Part shown: positions 46,175-56,647 of the stretch, one piece after another
How the letters are laid out: each line of letters starts with the position of its first letter
Position numbering within the stretch: position 1 is the stretch's first letter
Assembly (NCBI RefSeq): GCF_027580225.2
Contig: NW_027395283.1
Coordinates: forward strand, 9,722,001-9,786,000
Origin: Misgurnus anguillicaudatus
Lineage: Eukaryota; Chordata; Actinopteri; Cypriniformes; Cobitidae
Length of the DNA: 64,000 bases
Reading direction: 5' to 3'
The notes under the pieces: model-generated
Database searches by the model: none
What the model was told of the DNA's origin: nothing
What the model saw: the letters and a program-made list of their open reading frames with translations, nothing else
Program-made: the position numbers and the translations under genes

Positions 46175-48166
46175 TGATGAGAATTATATAAAAGGCAAGT
46201 TTTGGGGCTACCTGGTGATGCGTCACCTTTGGCTCCACCCTCTCGTGGGACCCGATTCATTGTTTCTGCCAAGGTATGTGCGTTTGCATGGTGTGTTGAT
46301 CTTTTTGGGTAACTTTATGGATGCGCTTGCTCATGTTACTCTGTTCTACAATAGGACCATTTGGCTAACTGGTCGTTGGCATGGGCTGTTGGCTACCTCA
46401 GGTATGTGCGTTTCATTTGTTGTTTTATATGAGCTGGTGTACTGAAATTTACGTGCTGCACCATTTCAGTGTGGTTTGGCGTTCGTTTGAACTGAACGAG
46501 CCACTGCGAGGACGTTCTTGTTAGGGGTCATTCCCGCAAGCTTTCGGTACGTATTGTTTTGGTCGCGTTATGCGCCAGTTTCTTAATTATTCTTAATTAT
46601 TCTTGCTCATGTTACTCTGTTCGACAATAGGACCATTTGGCTAACCTGTGGGGAAATTTTACGAGTGTTTTGCTCACCACCACTTGCCAGTTCGGTTGTC
46701 GACGGCAAGTTGTTTACCGTGTTGCCAAGTGCGATTTAATTGTCGCTTTGCCTACGGCAGGTTAGCTTCTACAACTCCTGTCAGTGTGTGTTTTTATTAA
46801 TGAAGACTTTACGTGTCGTTCCTTTACGGACAAAGTTACCGTTACCCGCCTTAGGAGAAAGCCCTTTGGACCACCGTGACTTCGGCTCGAGGTATTGTAC
46901 GGTGTTTGTATTGGCCAGGGTAATGCTGTCTAACTTACTTGAAGTCTTCTTGATTTTGTGTTTTATACTGAGCCTCGTATTAATGGGTTTTATGTTTATG
47001 ATGTAATGTTGTGTTTGCTTTATGTCTATGTTTCTGATTTATTTTCTTTTATTTTTGATTTATTCCCTTACCGCTGGTGATTGTTACTGTTATGACCAGT
47101 ATTAGGTCATTCTAACTACTGCTTGAACCTTACCTTTTTGCATAGCCATCATTCTGAGTTTACCTACGATCTGAACCGTACCTCTCGTATAGCCCTTGTC
47201 TATTGTGAGCCACCATTGTATATCCGTATATGATGGTGGGCTGAGCAACTATGTAAACGCACTTCTGCGTAGTTATTTTTGCTACAAACTAACTCTGCTA
47301 CGAGTGTACGGAGGCAGAGTGTTGGCCTCGTAAGACCCTTATTAATGAGGTATTGTGTCCATGAGCAGTAGTGAGTGTATTGTCTCTTTACGAGAACACA
47401 AATACCTGTACTTCCGCTTTGAGCGTTGGGTTCATCCCCGTGGTAACGGGACTTCTTTTGATTCAAGTGTGTTGTTATTTTGTTTTTATTTATTTGATGT
47501 TTGTCATTTAAGAGTGTAATTTCCTTTAAAGGTTGAGTGTCTTCAGTGTTATTGTTTTTTTGTTTCGGGTTATTTGTGTGGGGTGGGTCATCCATTTTGG
47601 AGGGAGGTAACTTCTTATTCTTTTCTTTGTGTGGGTTTCTGACACTGTGTGCTGTGCTTACTTGATGATTTTCACCTGTGTGCCGTGTGCATAAAATTGG
47701 GTTTACAAATTATGTGTGCAGCGAGGGGTTATCTCCTGTTCCATTTAAGTATTGACCCATTTCCAGTAGGTGTTTAAATGTTGTGTGTTATTCTAAGAGT
47801 GACCTTTTATTATGTGTTGTGCTTAAGATTTTAAATATAAATAAAAGTATATTTTGTTATTATTCTGGTGCCTTCGTTCCTTGCTCCCCTGGTAACGAAC
47901 CTGTGTCCTTTGGATTGTTCCCCTGACAGTCAGGGGTGGCATAGTCGCAATTTGGCCCTTCGGGGTCTGGTTATTTACATCTTTAACCTTTTGAGATAGA
48001 CGTATTCGCTGCCCACTCGACCGCTCTATTACCCTTTCGGGTCTAGGCCGGCCGCAGTGGAGTGTTTACATTGTGTCGAGAAACGCACCGCTCCGCTACA
48101 CAGTCAACTCAGCAAGAGTTTTACCTGCAAAACCAGATTGCTTACATCTGCCCTTAGTGATTTCCT
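46175..48166. other. LTR-like non-coding region of the retroelement interior
   Basis: On the plus strand there is a TATA-like TATAAAAGGC at about 46186 and AATAAAAG near 47838, followed by a region ending CCCCTGACAGTCAGGGGTGG, which itself is a short palindrome. This resembles an LTR of a different, plus-strand element or a regulatory region, but no partner LTR exists in the window. A 44-bp motif is repeated directly at 46330 and 46602. Frames at 46740-47006 (plus) and 47200-47595 (minus) have no recognisable domain. Confidence 0.35.
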
Positions 48167-48910
48167 TCATTTCAAATAATAAGGTGGAGGTCTGCCCCTG
48201 CCCAGTGACCAGCATTTCTCCTCTGTATGGCCTATTTTATGACAGGAACTACAAAGCCTGTTCATTTTGCCACCAGGTCTGTAGCTTGGTTCTACTGGAG
48301 CTTCAGGAGGTCTTTGACTCTCTAATGCTTCATTCACACCATGCGGTTCTGTTCCAGCATGTTGATGCATCACCCCAATCACTGAAATAGGAACACTTTT
48401 CTGGGTTCTGGAAAATACATTCTCTTTAGTACAAGTAGCATCATTTTTAGTCCCATAGCTGTTAAGCATTTGGGGAGACTTAGTGTCTCGCACAATTAGT
48501 TTAGCCCTTACATCTGCAATAATGTCTTTATACTTCGCACACTGTTTAGCCAGGGCTAACTGCTCAGATGATAGTTGATCTATCTGAGTTTGAAGATTTT
48601 GGATCTTTGCCTCTGACTTTTGTAATTCAGCATTTTTGGTATTCAATTCAACACACGTATAATTCAGGATAGACTTAACCTGTCCAGCCATTTTACGTAG
48701 CTCCAAGCACTTCATGTAATTCAAAGCCTCAATGATTTCAGCATGTTTGGATTTTCTTTGTTCACTACCAACCATGTGCCACCATGTGAGAATATCATTA
48801 GTGGTAGCGTAGTAATCCAGACCCTTTCTATATAATTTAGAAAGTGTAGGTTCAACTTTCTCGCTCCATAAATCAAACAATATATCATTACTGAAGTTAT
48901 TCCCTTCCAT
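48167..48910 (-). CDS. Gag of the LTR retrotransposon, CCHC zinc knuckle
   Basis: 247 codons from ATG (48908-48910) to a stop at 48167-48169. Residues about 95-150 (CVELNTKNAELQKSEAKIQN and on) form a coiled coil. Near the C-terminus CSSCHKIGHTEEKC is a perfect C-x2-C-x4-H-x4-C nucleic-acid-binding knuckle, followed by RGRPPPYY. Such proteins assemble particles and bind element RNA. A 246-base leader separates it from the primer site. No frameshift or stop is seen, in contrast to the missing pol. No membrane segment. The exact Gag family (gypsy or ERV type) is not clear to me. Confidence 0.75.
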   Translation of the reverse strand: MEGNNFSNDILFDLWSEKVEPTLSKLYRKGLDYYATTNDILTWWHMVGSEQRKSKHAEIIEALNYMKCLELRKMAGQVKSILNYTCVELNTKNAELQKSEAKIQNLQTQIDQLSSEQLALAKQCAKYKDIIADVRAKLIVRDTKSPQMLNSYGTKNDATCTKENVFSRTQKSVPISVIGVMHQHAGTEPHGVNEALESQRPPEAPVEPSYRPGGKMNRLCSSCHKIGHTEEKCWSLGRGRPPPYYLK

Positions 48911-49156
48911 CCCCGAGGAGATAATCTGAAATAATCTCTAACTGTACAACAATGTTAGGACTATTTAAGGTCCTTCTAATTTCTGTTTCATACAATTCAT
49001 GCAAATGGAGATTTAACTAACCATGCCATGAAACAATGAAAACAGACTTACCCACTGTGTGGTCAGAAGGCCTTTAACACATTCACAGGATTAACCGTGA
49101 TAAAGTCCTTATTCAGTTGATCAATCAAAGTAAAACTCAGAAAACTCACCGCAAGG

Positions 49157-49176
49157 GATCCCCGTACGGGCCACCA
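49157..49176 (-). promoter_or_regulatory. Primer binding site matching tRNA-Ile
   Basis: The plus strand GATCCCCGTACGGGCCACCA equals the 3' end, including CCA, of vertebrate tRNA-Ile(AAU) as I remember it. On the minus strand this is the complement, three bases inside the LTR, as required for minus-strand DNA priming. It fixes the element's orientation. Confidence 0.8.
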
Positions 49177-49179
49177 AAT

Positions 49180-49846
49180 TGTAAGGGATCTCAGGTTTCG
49201 GAAGGAGAACAAAACTGCAATCGTTCCCCGGTTTCGGACACAATAGGTCTGAGAGCGTTGCTAGAGTATGAATATATTGTATTGCAATATGGAGCGTTTA
49301 AGTATTAACCTTAAATCAAAACTAAACAACAGATTTGTAAATGAAAAGGTTTAATTACAGTACTGACTTAAAGTTACAGTTGAAATGGTCACACTATAAA
49401 TGCATAAAATGGTAAATAATACAAACAATTGACTGTTTCCAATGTATGTGAGATATTACCTGATAAGATAGAGAACAGAGAAAGAAAGAAAGTTTAGAAG
49501 AAAGAGAACTGGAACCTAGGCCTTATGGCCTGAACCCCAGTGAAGAAGAAAGTAAAGGGAAAAGGCCAATGCAAAAGCCAAAATGCAAAAGCCCAGAGCT
49601 CATAAAAACCTTGACCTTTATCCTCTATCTCTTGACCATGTGCCTAACTTGATACATTCAAATTGACCAATCAGAAGATCACCTTTAACCCCCAACTGTA
49701 CTTGACCAAACCCAACATAATACATTCAAACTGACCAATCAGAAGACCACCTTTAATCCCAACTGTAAAGTCTTTGATCACTATCAGCACAGGAGGTTTT
49801 GACAAGTTGTAACCAAGTATTCAATTCCTATATTTTTAATCTTACA
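49180..49846 (-). repeat. LTR (5' LTR in element orientation)
   Basis: 667 bp, bounded by TGTAAG and CTTACA, 99.5 per cent identical by eye to 35967-36632. It lies next to the primer site. Promoter of the gag gene by position. Confidence 0.9.
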
Positions 49847-49940
49847 TTTGAGACATCAGTAGCCATATATCAGTCATATCAGTGATACTGGCCTTCATGT
49901 TATTTTTTTCTGCTCCCCCCACCCCCTTCTCAAACCATAG

Positions 49941-50477
49941 TTACACCCTTGCTGACAGCAGTCTATCTGGGCATGTATATGTCTTGGCCAATAACTCGGG
50001 TAAAATTGCTGACCTATAGAAGGCCTCAACATTCTGCACTGCTTCATTAAAAAAATCAGCATCAGGGAAAATTCTCTGTACAAAAAAATTCTCTGGAGAC
50101 CACACCATGAAGTCATAAAACTTCCGCTTTTTCACAAACAACTGAGCTTGCACCTGGTAGTGGTATCGATTATCTCTGTTAAGTGCATATGTACCATCTG
50201 CGTTCTCAATGCAGAAATGTTTCTTGTCAGTGGCACTGTGGCACGGTGTCTTTGGCACAGTGTGGGCACTTGATTTCCAAAATTCCGTCGCCACAGCAGG
50301 AGCAGGACATTGCATCTGGAGATGCTCCAAGGTAGGGACGAGAAGCATCAATTCCAAGGTAGGGACGAGAAGCATCAATGTGGAGACCAGCATCACGAAC
50401 ACTTAGGTCCTGATGCTGTTGTGCAGCGTAAGCCACATACGTCTCTCTGGCTTTTTGTTCATGTTCACATCCCCATC
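49941..50477 (-). pseudogene. YqaJ-type nuclease domain exon of a SWIM/YqaJ gene
   Basis: Acceptor TTTTCAG then WGCEHEQKARETYVAYAAQ, LSVRDAGLHIDASRPYLG, SPDAMSCSCCGDGILEIKCP, a frameshift at about 50227-50240, then HFCIENADGTYALNRDNRYH, YQVQAQLFV and FYDFMVWSPENFFVQRIFPD, ending near 49941. The boxes GASPD and LEIKCP are the catalytic Asp and the Glu-x-Lys of the lambda-exonuclease/YqaJ fold. YQVQ is the following conserved helix. A 27-bp tandem duplication (9 residues, IDASRPYLG) lies just before the active site. Related proteins are multi-copy in cyprinids; some may be transposon-borne, and I recall YqaJ proteins linked to ISL2EU elements but am not certain. The frameshift makes this copy a pseudogene. 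Confidence 0.7.
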
Positions 50478-50743
50478 TGAAAATTAGAAAAAATTATGTT
50501 AAGTCATCGTAGCTCTATGAGTGCCCTTTTTATTGTTCTCCCCTTTGCCTAAGAACTACAAGTACTATATATGTCAGTACCCAAAATTGACCTAATCTTA
50601 ATGCACATAATATTCTATCACAGAGTAGTTTAAAAATGTGTAAATGAAATTACTAGTGCTTCCCAATAAATTAAAATATCCTTGAAAAGTTCATTTATTT
50701 CAGGAATTCAACTTAAAATCTGAAAGTACTATATTATATAGAC

Positions 50744-52237
50744 CAGTGTTTCTCAAACTTTTTCAGCCCAAGGACCACTTTATATTCCAATTTTTTTCTG
50801 AGGACCACCTAACAGAATCTCACTCTAACACTCCCCCAAAAAACAAAAAAAATAGGAAGGATAAGCTAAGTTTAAGTTTAATATGCAACTGTTTCAAGTC
50901 AAAAACTATTTTTTTTAAAACAAATGCAATGCTATGTTCAGAAATTATTATATGAATTTTATTTCATTTGAAAAAGTAAATGTGAAATGAGTTGCAGCTT
51001 AATATGAACAACAAAAACTGCACATGTGAAAAAAAATGCAATTAAACATACTAAAACTGAGGTGGTGGGTATATAAAGTCTATGGTTGTAACTATGGTAA
51101 CAATAACATACTGGAAAAAAATTTTCCCCTTAATGTCCAAAATCACTGAAATTACAGGGATTTTACACATAAACAAAAACTAGTACATTACAAAACTAAT
51201 AGATCTGTGGATCTGTGGATTTTAGCTGCTTTCAGTTGATGCTTGATCTTTTATTTTGACTCCTCTTTGGTTTAGCCAACCGATCCATTTTTATGTTATT
51301 AAAACAGAAAGGCAAGAACTGATATCACAGTTTCGCAAGTGAATTAAAAATCTACTTAAATAAGTGACAATTGTATAAACCAGGGTATCTCAAAGTTTAC
51401 ATTCAAAGGTCCAAATCTGAATTCTCATCATTTACATAGGTCCGGAAAAACTTTATGTAAATCATTTGTTTATATAACAAATCAACACAAATAGTTTGGG
51501 AAAAACATAAGTGTATTTTGCATTTAAACTAAAAATAATTTTTGAAACATAAACACAAGAAATAATGCTTACTATGCTTCTCAATGTCTCAATGAATTAC
51601 GGTGAAATGACGCTACATCCATAAGCCAGGGGGCGCTCTCGGGCAGAAACTTAATATGTGCTGCAGACGAAGAACCAGACACACGCAGCTCCAGGAAATG
51701 TCTTAAGGATATATTTATATTGCTGTTCTTCAAACCTTTTCAGGTATTTTCATGATAATAAAAAAAATGTATAAAGATTATGTTTGACGAGTGTTGCTTT
51801 TTCAAATGCATGTTTTAAACGACTCAAACCAACAGTGATTTCAGATTGATATGGACTTACTGATCAAAAGCCGTAGTGCATGAAGTAGCTGTGCATAATA
51901 TCTGGGTGTGATGTCTACAGCGTCACACAGGAAATTTTTAAATAACTCGTTTTATTTTCGGACCAGGAATACTCTTAAATCTAAAAAGAAAAAAACGAAA
52001 CGAATGGTTTACAAGTTTAATATGCATTTGTAAAGTAGCAAATGCACACATTTAGCAATCACATAGAAATGAATGCACTTGTAATATGAAGTGGACGCGG
52101 GTCCGGATCAAGTTCCGTCGGGTCCGGACCGCAGTCCGGACTTTGAGAACCCCTGGTATATAAACACTTGCCTAGTTTAGGTCATCTTTTGGCGGACCAC
52201 TGGGGGGGTTTGGCGGACCACACTTTGAGAATTACTG
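50744..52237. mobile_element. hAT element (CAGTGTTTCTCAAA type ends) inside the Tc1-like element
   Basis: CAGTGTTTCTCAAACTTT at 50744, inverse CTTTGAGAATTACTG ending 52237, flanked by ATATAGAC on both sides (50736-50743, 52238-52245). Non-autonomous. Contains the element at 51381. Confidence 0.85.
51381..52155. mobile_element. Innermost hAT-like element
   Basis: CAGGGTATCTCAAAG at 51381 and CTTTGAGAACCCCTG ending 52155. Flanks GTATAAAC and GTATATAAAC differ by one TA, so the 8-bp duplication was probably altered by a TA slip. Contains GGTCCGGA motifs near both ends. No coding sequence. Confidence 0.7.
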
Positions 52238-52811
52238 ATATAGACTCATTGAATCCAAAGTGAAATATTTCAAGCATTTATTTGTTATCATTGTAATAAT
52301 AATTTAATTACAGCTTGTGAAAAACCACAAAATCAAAATCAGTAATCCCATGGTCATTAAACCAGGTTCTCACCAGTCAGCATCTTCATAAGCTTGTCTG
52401 CTGAAGGAAGCGTGAAGAGCTCTAAATGTCCTGAGTGAACATCTAGGAGCACTACATGCTTCCTTCAGCAGACAAGCTTTATGAAGATGCTGACTTCATT
52501 TTCCAGCAGGACTTGCACCTGCCCACACTGCCAAAATGGCCTAACCAAAACCCGGTTCAATGACCATGAGATTACTGTGTCATCATTACTGTGTAATTTC
52601 ATGTAATATTCAAATTTTTTGAGATTTTGTGGTTTTTCACAAGCTGTAAGTCATAATCAAATTATAATTACAATAATAATAAAAAAAACGTTTGAAATAT
52701 CTCACTTTGCATGCAATGAGTCTATATAATATATTACTTTAGCATTTGAGTTGAATTCCTGGAATAAATTAACTTTTCAATGATTATCTAATTTATTGGG
52801 AAGCACTAGTA

Positions 52812-53165
52812 TAACAGGAACCATTTAAAATGATCATTAGGAATAAATAGGCAAATGACCTACATCATACACCTAGGATTAAAAATAGGCACTCAAAGGG
52901 ATTGAGGGATATGCTCTGTCATCGTGTTGATAATTTGTAATACTGACTGTAGTACATATTAAAATATTCTAATGATAAATGTATTTCTTTGTCTTGTGTT
53001 TGTTTCTGTGATGTTTTTTTAAGCAGGGGCCCTCTACATTACAACACAACATGTATTGCATACAATTCCATAGTTGAAACATAACAGTTCAAAGCACATC
53101 TAATTTATTTACTTACAATATGGCGAAATTAAAAATAGTAACTATGTTTTTTGTGTCATTGTCAA
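52812..53165. other. Intron of the SWIM/YqaJ gene
   Basis: No recognised element between the Tc1-like nest and the next exon. Confidence 0.4.
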
Positions 53166-53353
53166 ACATGTCGAACTGTCGAAAACCTGCATAGGTCAGG
53201 GTAATAGATCTGCCTAATTAGGGATTTTGAAGGATTTGTAGGGTCTGTCCTTGCAGCTGACTTGAACCTAGATGCTGTCACCCTACCAGCTCTCATGTCA
53301 AACCATAGCCTTGACTTTCCCTGTTGTCGTGTCTCTTACTCAACTTTTACTGC
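53166..53353 (-). pseudogene. SWIM/YqaJ gene, exon before the nuclease domain
   Basis: Acceptor TGTTGTAG, then after an in-frame TAA at 53336-53338 the peptide [20 protein letters not shown] and [15 protein letters not shown], ending [21 protein letters not shown] is the conserved N-terminal helix of YqaJ-type nucleases. The TAA replaces a probable Lys codon. The 3' donor is not clear (CGACATGTTTGA). It has no ATG and is below usual length limits, so it is easily missed. Confidence 0.6.
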
Positions 53354-53444
53354 CTACAACATTGTAAATTATAGAAGATGAAATTAATGACATGACACCT
53401 TCAAGTCCATTTTAGTCATATGAAATTAAGAGTGATGTCTATAC

Positions 53445-54032
53445 CTGCTCTGGTGTAACTTCCATATTGTTGAATACTGCATCACATTTTGCCTCAAGGT
53501 CCGAGGCAGACAGCTTCCGGTTCTGAGCACAATAAAACTCAGTCAGGGGCTGTGGTAGACTCAGAGACGCAAGCTTTGGTTCAAACTGTGTACAGTAACG
53601 CGGCAATATGCGAAGAATGCCACTCTTCTCTGAAGGGTTTGGAGTTGCATTATCCAGAGCCTTGTAGAATTGTTCTATAGCTGCAGCAGACACACCCACT
53701 TTTTTCACAGATGAATAACCTGATTGGCTTTGGTGGTTTACACCACAACGCTTTTTGGCAGGATTTGAGAAATCAATTCCCGATCCCTCTTCATACAAAG
53801 CCTTGCCTGCCTTCAAAGGAGGAAGTCCCCACTGTCTGGGCCCATCAGTGCAGCTTTTGTCTTCCAGATGTTTAACAGCAGAGTCTATGGCATACAGCAA
53901 AGCTGTAACGTGAGAGCACACCTCTCCCAGACCCACTTTACAGGTACAGTGGCCGCACAAGACTGTCCCATCCTTCTTTAAAGATACCCATTGTTGGAGT
54001 TGGGTTTCAGACAGAGACTGGCTATGATGCAC
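53445..54032 (-). pseudogene. SWIM zinc-finger exon of the SWIM/YqaJ gene
   Basis: Acceptor GGTAG before 54032, donor GTATAG after GAGCAG at 53445. It encodes HHSQSLSETQLQQWVSLKKD then GTVLCGHCTCKVGLGEVCSH, a CxC-xn-CxH SWIM-type finger (CTC to CSH), followed by a helical region and VNHQSQSGYSSVKKVGVSA and a tail ending EVTPEQ. SWIM fingers bind DNA or protein. The exon itself has no stop. It precedes the nuclease exons on the minus strand. Confidence 0.75.
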
Positions 54033-54494
54033 CTACCATTACAGAAAAGTGGCATAAATACATTATTTTTACATGAATGTTATTGTTTAATGCTGCAGTG
54101 ACACCACAAATGCAACTTGTAAATACATCTTAGATACTGTTGCTGTTTAACTGGTAGAATCTTAACATGGGCTACTGCGAATATAATCACAGAAGATGTC
54201 TATAATATTGTACAATTATATGTGGTTACTTCTGATCGATAATTAATGACTGCACTCCCCAGAGCTGGGATGTGTCCAGACATCCATTAAATAGGCACGG
54301 CCTTTATTCAGTATTAAATACATATTTAAATATTAAAGTGTAGATGTTATAAGTAAGGGGGAAAAATTCATGGTAACGGTAGCCCATGTTATAATTTGCA
54401 GCTGTCTGTTATAAATAAATAACAAACCGCATTCTACATTAGAATTCAACCAAGCCATGTAATAATACAATAATACGAGCGTAGCATCGGGTAC
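54033..54494. other. Intron of the SWIM/YqaJ gene; one expected short exon not found
   Basis: Relatives have a short segment between GWVT and VHHSQ. The flanking exon phases here do not join, so that exon is missing or unrecognised. Confidence 0.35.
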
Positions 54495-54763
54495 CTGTAA
54501 CCCAACCTGCTACAAAGAACTGGTAAGCATCCAGACTTTTAAAAGCCTTAAGATCAGTACCAGCGTATGGGGATATCCCATTTACCACATAGTGGACTCG
54601 GCGATTTAATGAGGTCTGTGTAAATTGAAGGAGGAAGAAGGTAAGGGTCGGTATCCAGTCCCGCTATCTCTAACTTCTCTAAATAGCGCTTTTTGTGAGG
54701 ACCTACCAAATGCCCTACCTTGACCGATAACGGCACAACAACTTCCTTAATATAAGAAGCCAT
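54495..54763 (-). pseudogene. First coding exon of the SWIM/YqaJ gene, frameshifted
   Basis: ATG at 54763 opens MASYIKEVVVPLSVKVGHLV, then HKKRYLEKLEIAGLDTDPYL and GKWDIPIRWY. One extra T follows at about 54556, producing a stop. In the shifted frame DLKAFKSLDAYQFFVAGWVT continues to donor GTACCC at 54494. The peptide matches the N-terminus of the cyprinid family carrying SWIM and YqaJ domains. The hAT at 54800 lies 37 bases upstream of the ATG and so interrupts the promoter or 5' UTR. Confidence 0.65.
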
Positions 54764-54799
54764 GTATTTTAGTGTAATATATATTTAAACTGTTTAAAA

Positions 54800-56236
54800 T
54801 AGGGATGTCCCGATCCGATCACGTGATCGGAAATCGGCCCCGATCACGTGGTTTCAGACTCGATCGGAATCGGACGTTACCTCCCGATCAGGACTCGGAT
54901 ACATATGCAGGGTTTAAAATCCCTTAAGGTCTCGCTCTGCTCCGCGCCAGTGTACGCGCTGCGCTGGTGCATGTGAACTGATGAGAAGAGAATAGGCTTG
55001 TTCGACTTCATGCAGCGCCACAAGAACCGGCAGCCGGATGACGTCAAAGTTCCGCGAGAGCGATTTAAAAGCAAACTTCTCCATATGATTTCGCGGATCA
55101 CTCTCGCGGTAGTTTGATGTCACCCGGCTGTCGATTGTTGCGGCGCCGCATAAAGTCGAACAAGCCTATTGACATGCTTTCATTCATAGGCTTCACACTC
55201 GTGCGTGCAAGGAACCCACGACAAAACCGGGTTTTTACCGCTCATTTAAACGACGCGTTGATCGTTTTTGTCATCATGTGCTCAGACGCAGCTCCGCGTC
55301 TCAGAACCTCAAGAAAGCGCATTCGCGCAGGATACTGTAGAGATGAGAGATAGAGAGAGAGGTAAGAATGGTGCCCACATCGAGAAAACTTAATAGATGT
55401 CTAGAGACAAAGTATTAAAGTATGTATAGCCATGTCACTCATCTCATTACAATATGTTAACTAGATAACTGGATACAACTGATTGTATATTTTAATAAAA
55501 TAATGTATTTTGATTATACAGATTAATTACGACCTAACTATAGTGATTTTATAACTAACTGCTGATCAGCTTAGGGAATCTCTATGGCTATTTTATAAGA
55601 CATATTGCTGAATCAGTATGTTGTTTTTCTTGTTAATTGGGTCTTTTTGGGAAGTCTATCTTATGGTTAGATTTAGTCATGGAGGTTGATTCTTATAACT
55701 TCCTTCAAAGTTTGATCAATTGTGCATAATGACATGTGCAACAAATGCATATAGGGTGTCAGTCTCATAGATTTGCATAATTTAAAGTTCAGGTTTTAAA
55801 GTTTGGGTCAACATGTGGCACAGCTTTAAAACTGAAACTTATAAAATCCTATCAGAGGTCCAAAATGTCATTGAAACACACCAGTGGCTTTGCTGTCATC
55901 AAGATTAAACATGTTACCCCTCAAACCCTCCCTACCAACAGAGCCTCCCCACAAAACAAATCCCAATTTAACCCTGTACATATACTATATATATTCTCAT
56001 AATTTTTTAACACATATGTAGTTATGCGCTGGCACAGAGTTAGACTCTTTTGACTCCACACAGAAACAGCAATGCGTGCGGCATGACATAAGGAACATCC
56101 TGTTTCTGTTTTCTCGCTCTTATTTATTCTTTTTTTATGTATTATAGAAGTATCGGATCGGGACTCTGTATCGGCAGATACTCAAAATCAAATGACTCGG
56201 ACTCGAGGGCAAAAAAACCTGATCGGGACATCCCTA
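54800..56236. mobile_element. hAT element (TAGGGATGTCCCGATC ends) with perfect 8-bp duplication
   Basis: TAGGGATGTCCCGATC at 54800 and GATCGGGACATCCCTA ending 56236, flanked by GTTTAAAA (54792-54799, 56237-56244). An internal hairpin at 55022-55150 (AAGAACCGGCAGCCGGATGA against CACCCGGCTGTCGATTG) is present. No transposase. It sits between two divergent coding starts. Confidence 0.9.
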
Positions 56237-56309
56237 GTTTAAAACTAATCAAAAATCCCGCTCGTCTATTACTAATCAACCTAGTGCGTCAGTGATTTTG
56301 CCGTCCAGC

Positions 56310-56384
56310 ATGGCGTCGTCAAGTGGTCGAGGTCACGTGTTTGCAAAGGGTCTATTGGAGTTGAGCTTAAAGGGCGTTTTGCAG
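56310..56384 (+). CDS. Possible first coding exon, divergent from the SWIM/YqaJ gene
   Basis: ATG at 56310 opens 25 codons, MASSSGRGHVFAKGLLELSL then KGVLQ, ending in phase 0 before a good donor GTAAAA at 56385. With the hAT removed, the start would lie about 100 bases from the SWIM/YqaJ start on the other strand, suggesting a shared bidirectional promoter. I do not recognise the peptide, and no second exon could be assigned. It may be the partner gene of a two-gene transposon or a host gene. Confidence 0.3.
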
Positions 56385-56647
56385 GTAAAATTTTTCAACG
56401 AATTTGTGCAATTTGCTTGTTGATAATAAACATTTAAACTGTTATCCATTGTATTTTATGTTGTTGGGTATCACAAAACCCGAAAAAGTATGAAAAAGTA
56501 CAGCAATTTGCAATGATTCTCCTTTCCCTCACAACGCACTGTATGACGTCACGCTGGGGAGAGAATTGACCAAAGCCGCCTTGAGAGCATTGAGAATGAC
56601 TATAGAAAGACGAGTAAAGTACAGTTCTGATAGCGCAGATTATAGAT

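Larger units (their letters stand above)
35967..49846 (-). mobile_element. LTR retrotransposon with gag only and an interior full of nested transposons
   Basis: Two LTRs of 666 and 667 bp flank 12.5 kb. On the minus strand the order is LTR (49846-49180), tRNA-Ile primer site (49176-49157), gag (48910-48167), a long interior, a weak purine tract (AAAGGACGGA next to 36633), and the second LTR. Flanks ATTG and TTTG could be a 4-bp duplication with one mismatch. No protease, RT, RNase H or integrase was recognised. Interior insertions are at 37490, 39416 and 42775 with their own nests. Best described as a non-autonomous gag-bearing element; loss of pol by deletion or recombination is the alternative. 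Confidence 0.75.
50653..52809. mobile_element. Tc1/mariner-like long-inverted-repeat element, interrupted by hATs
   Basis: CTAGTGCTTCCCAATAAATT at 50653 and its inverse ending 52809, flanked by TA (50651-50652, 52810-52811). With the hAT insertion and one duplicate (50744-52245) removed, about 650 bp remain, formed mostly by two arms of roughly 180 bp. At the centre, 52376-52410 and 52457-52493 form another strong stem. It lies in the intron between the YqaJ exon and the exon at 53166-53353. Confidence 0.75.

Noticed and set aside
46740..47006. 88-codon plus-strand frame with a hydrophobic tail
   Set aside because: Apparent membrane segment is T-rich non-coding DNA; no signal or family recognised.
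47200..47595. 131-codon minus-strand frame downstream of gag
   Set aside because: No similarity to protease, RT, integrase or envelope; low-complexity Asn/Lys-rich; position is an LTR-like region.
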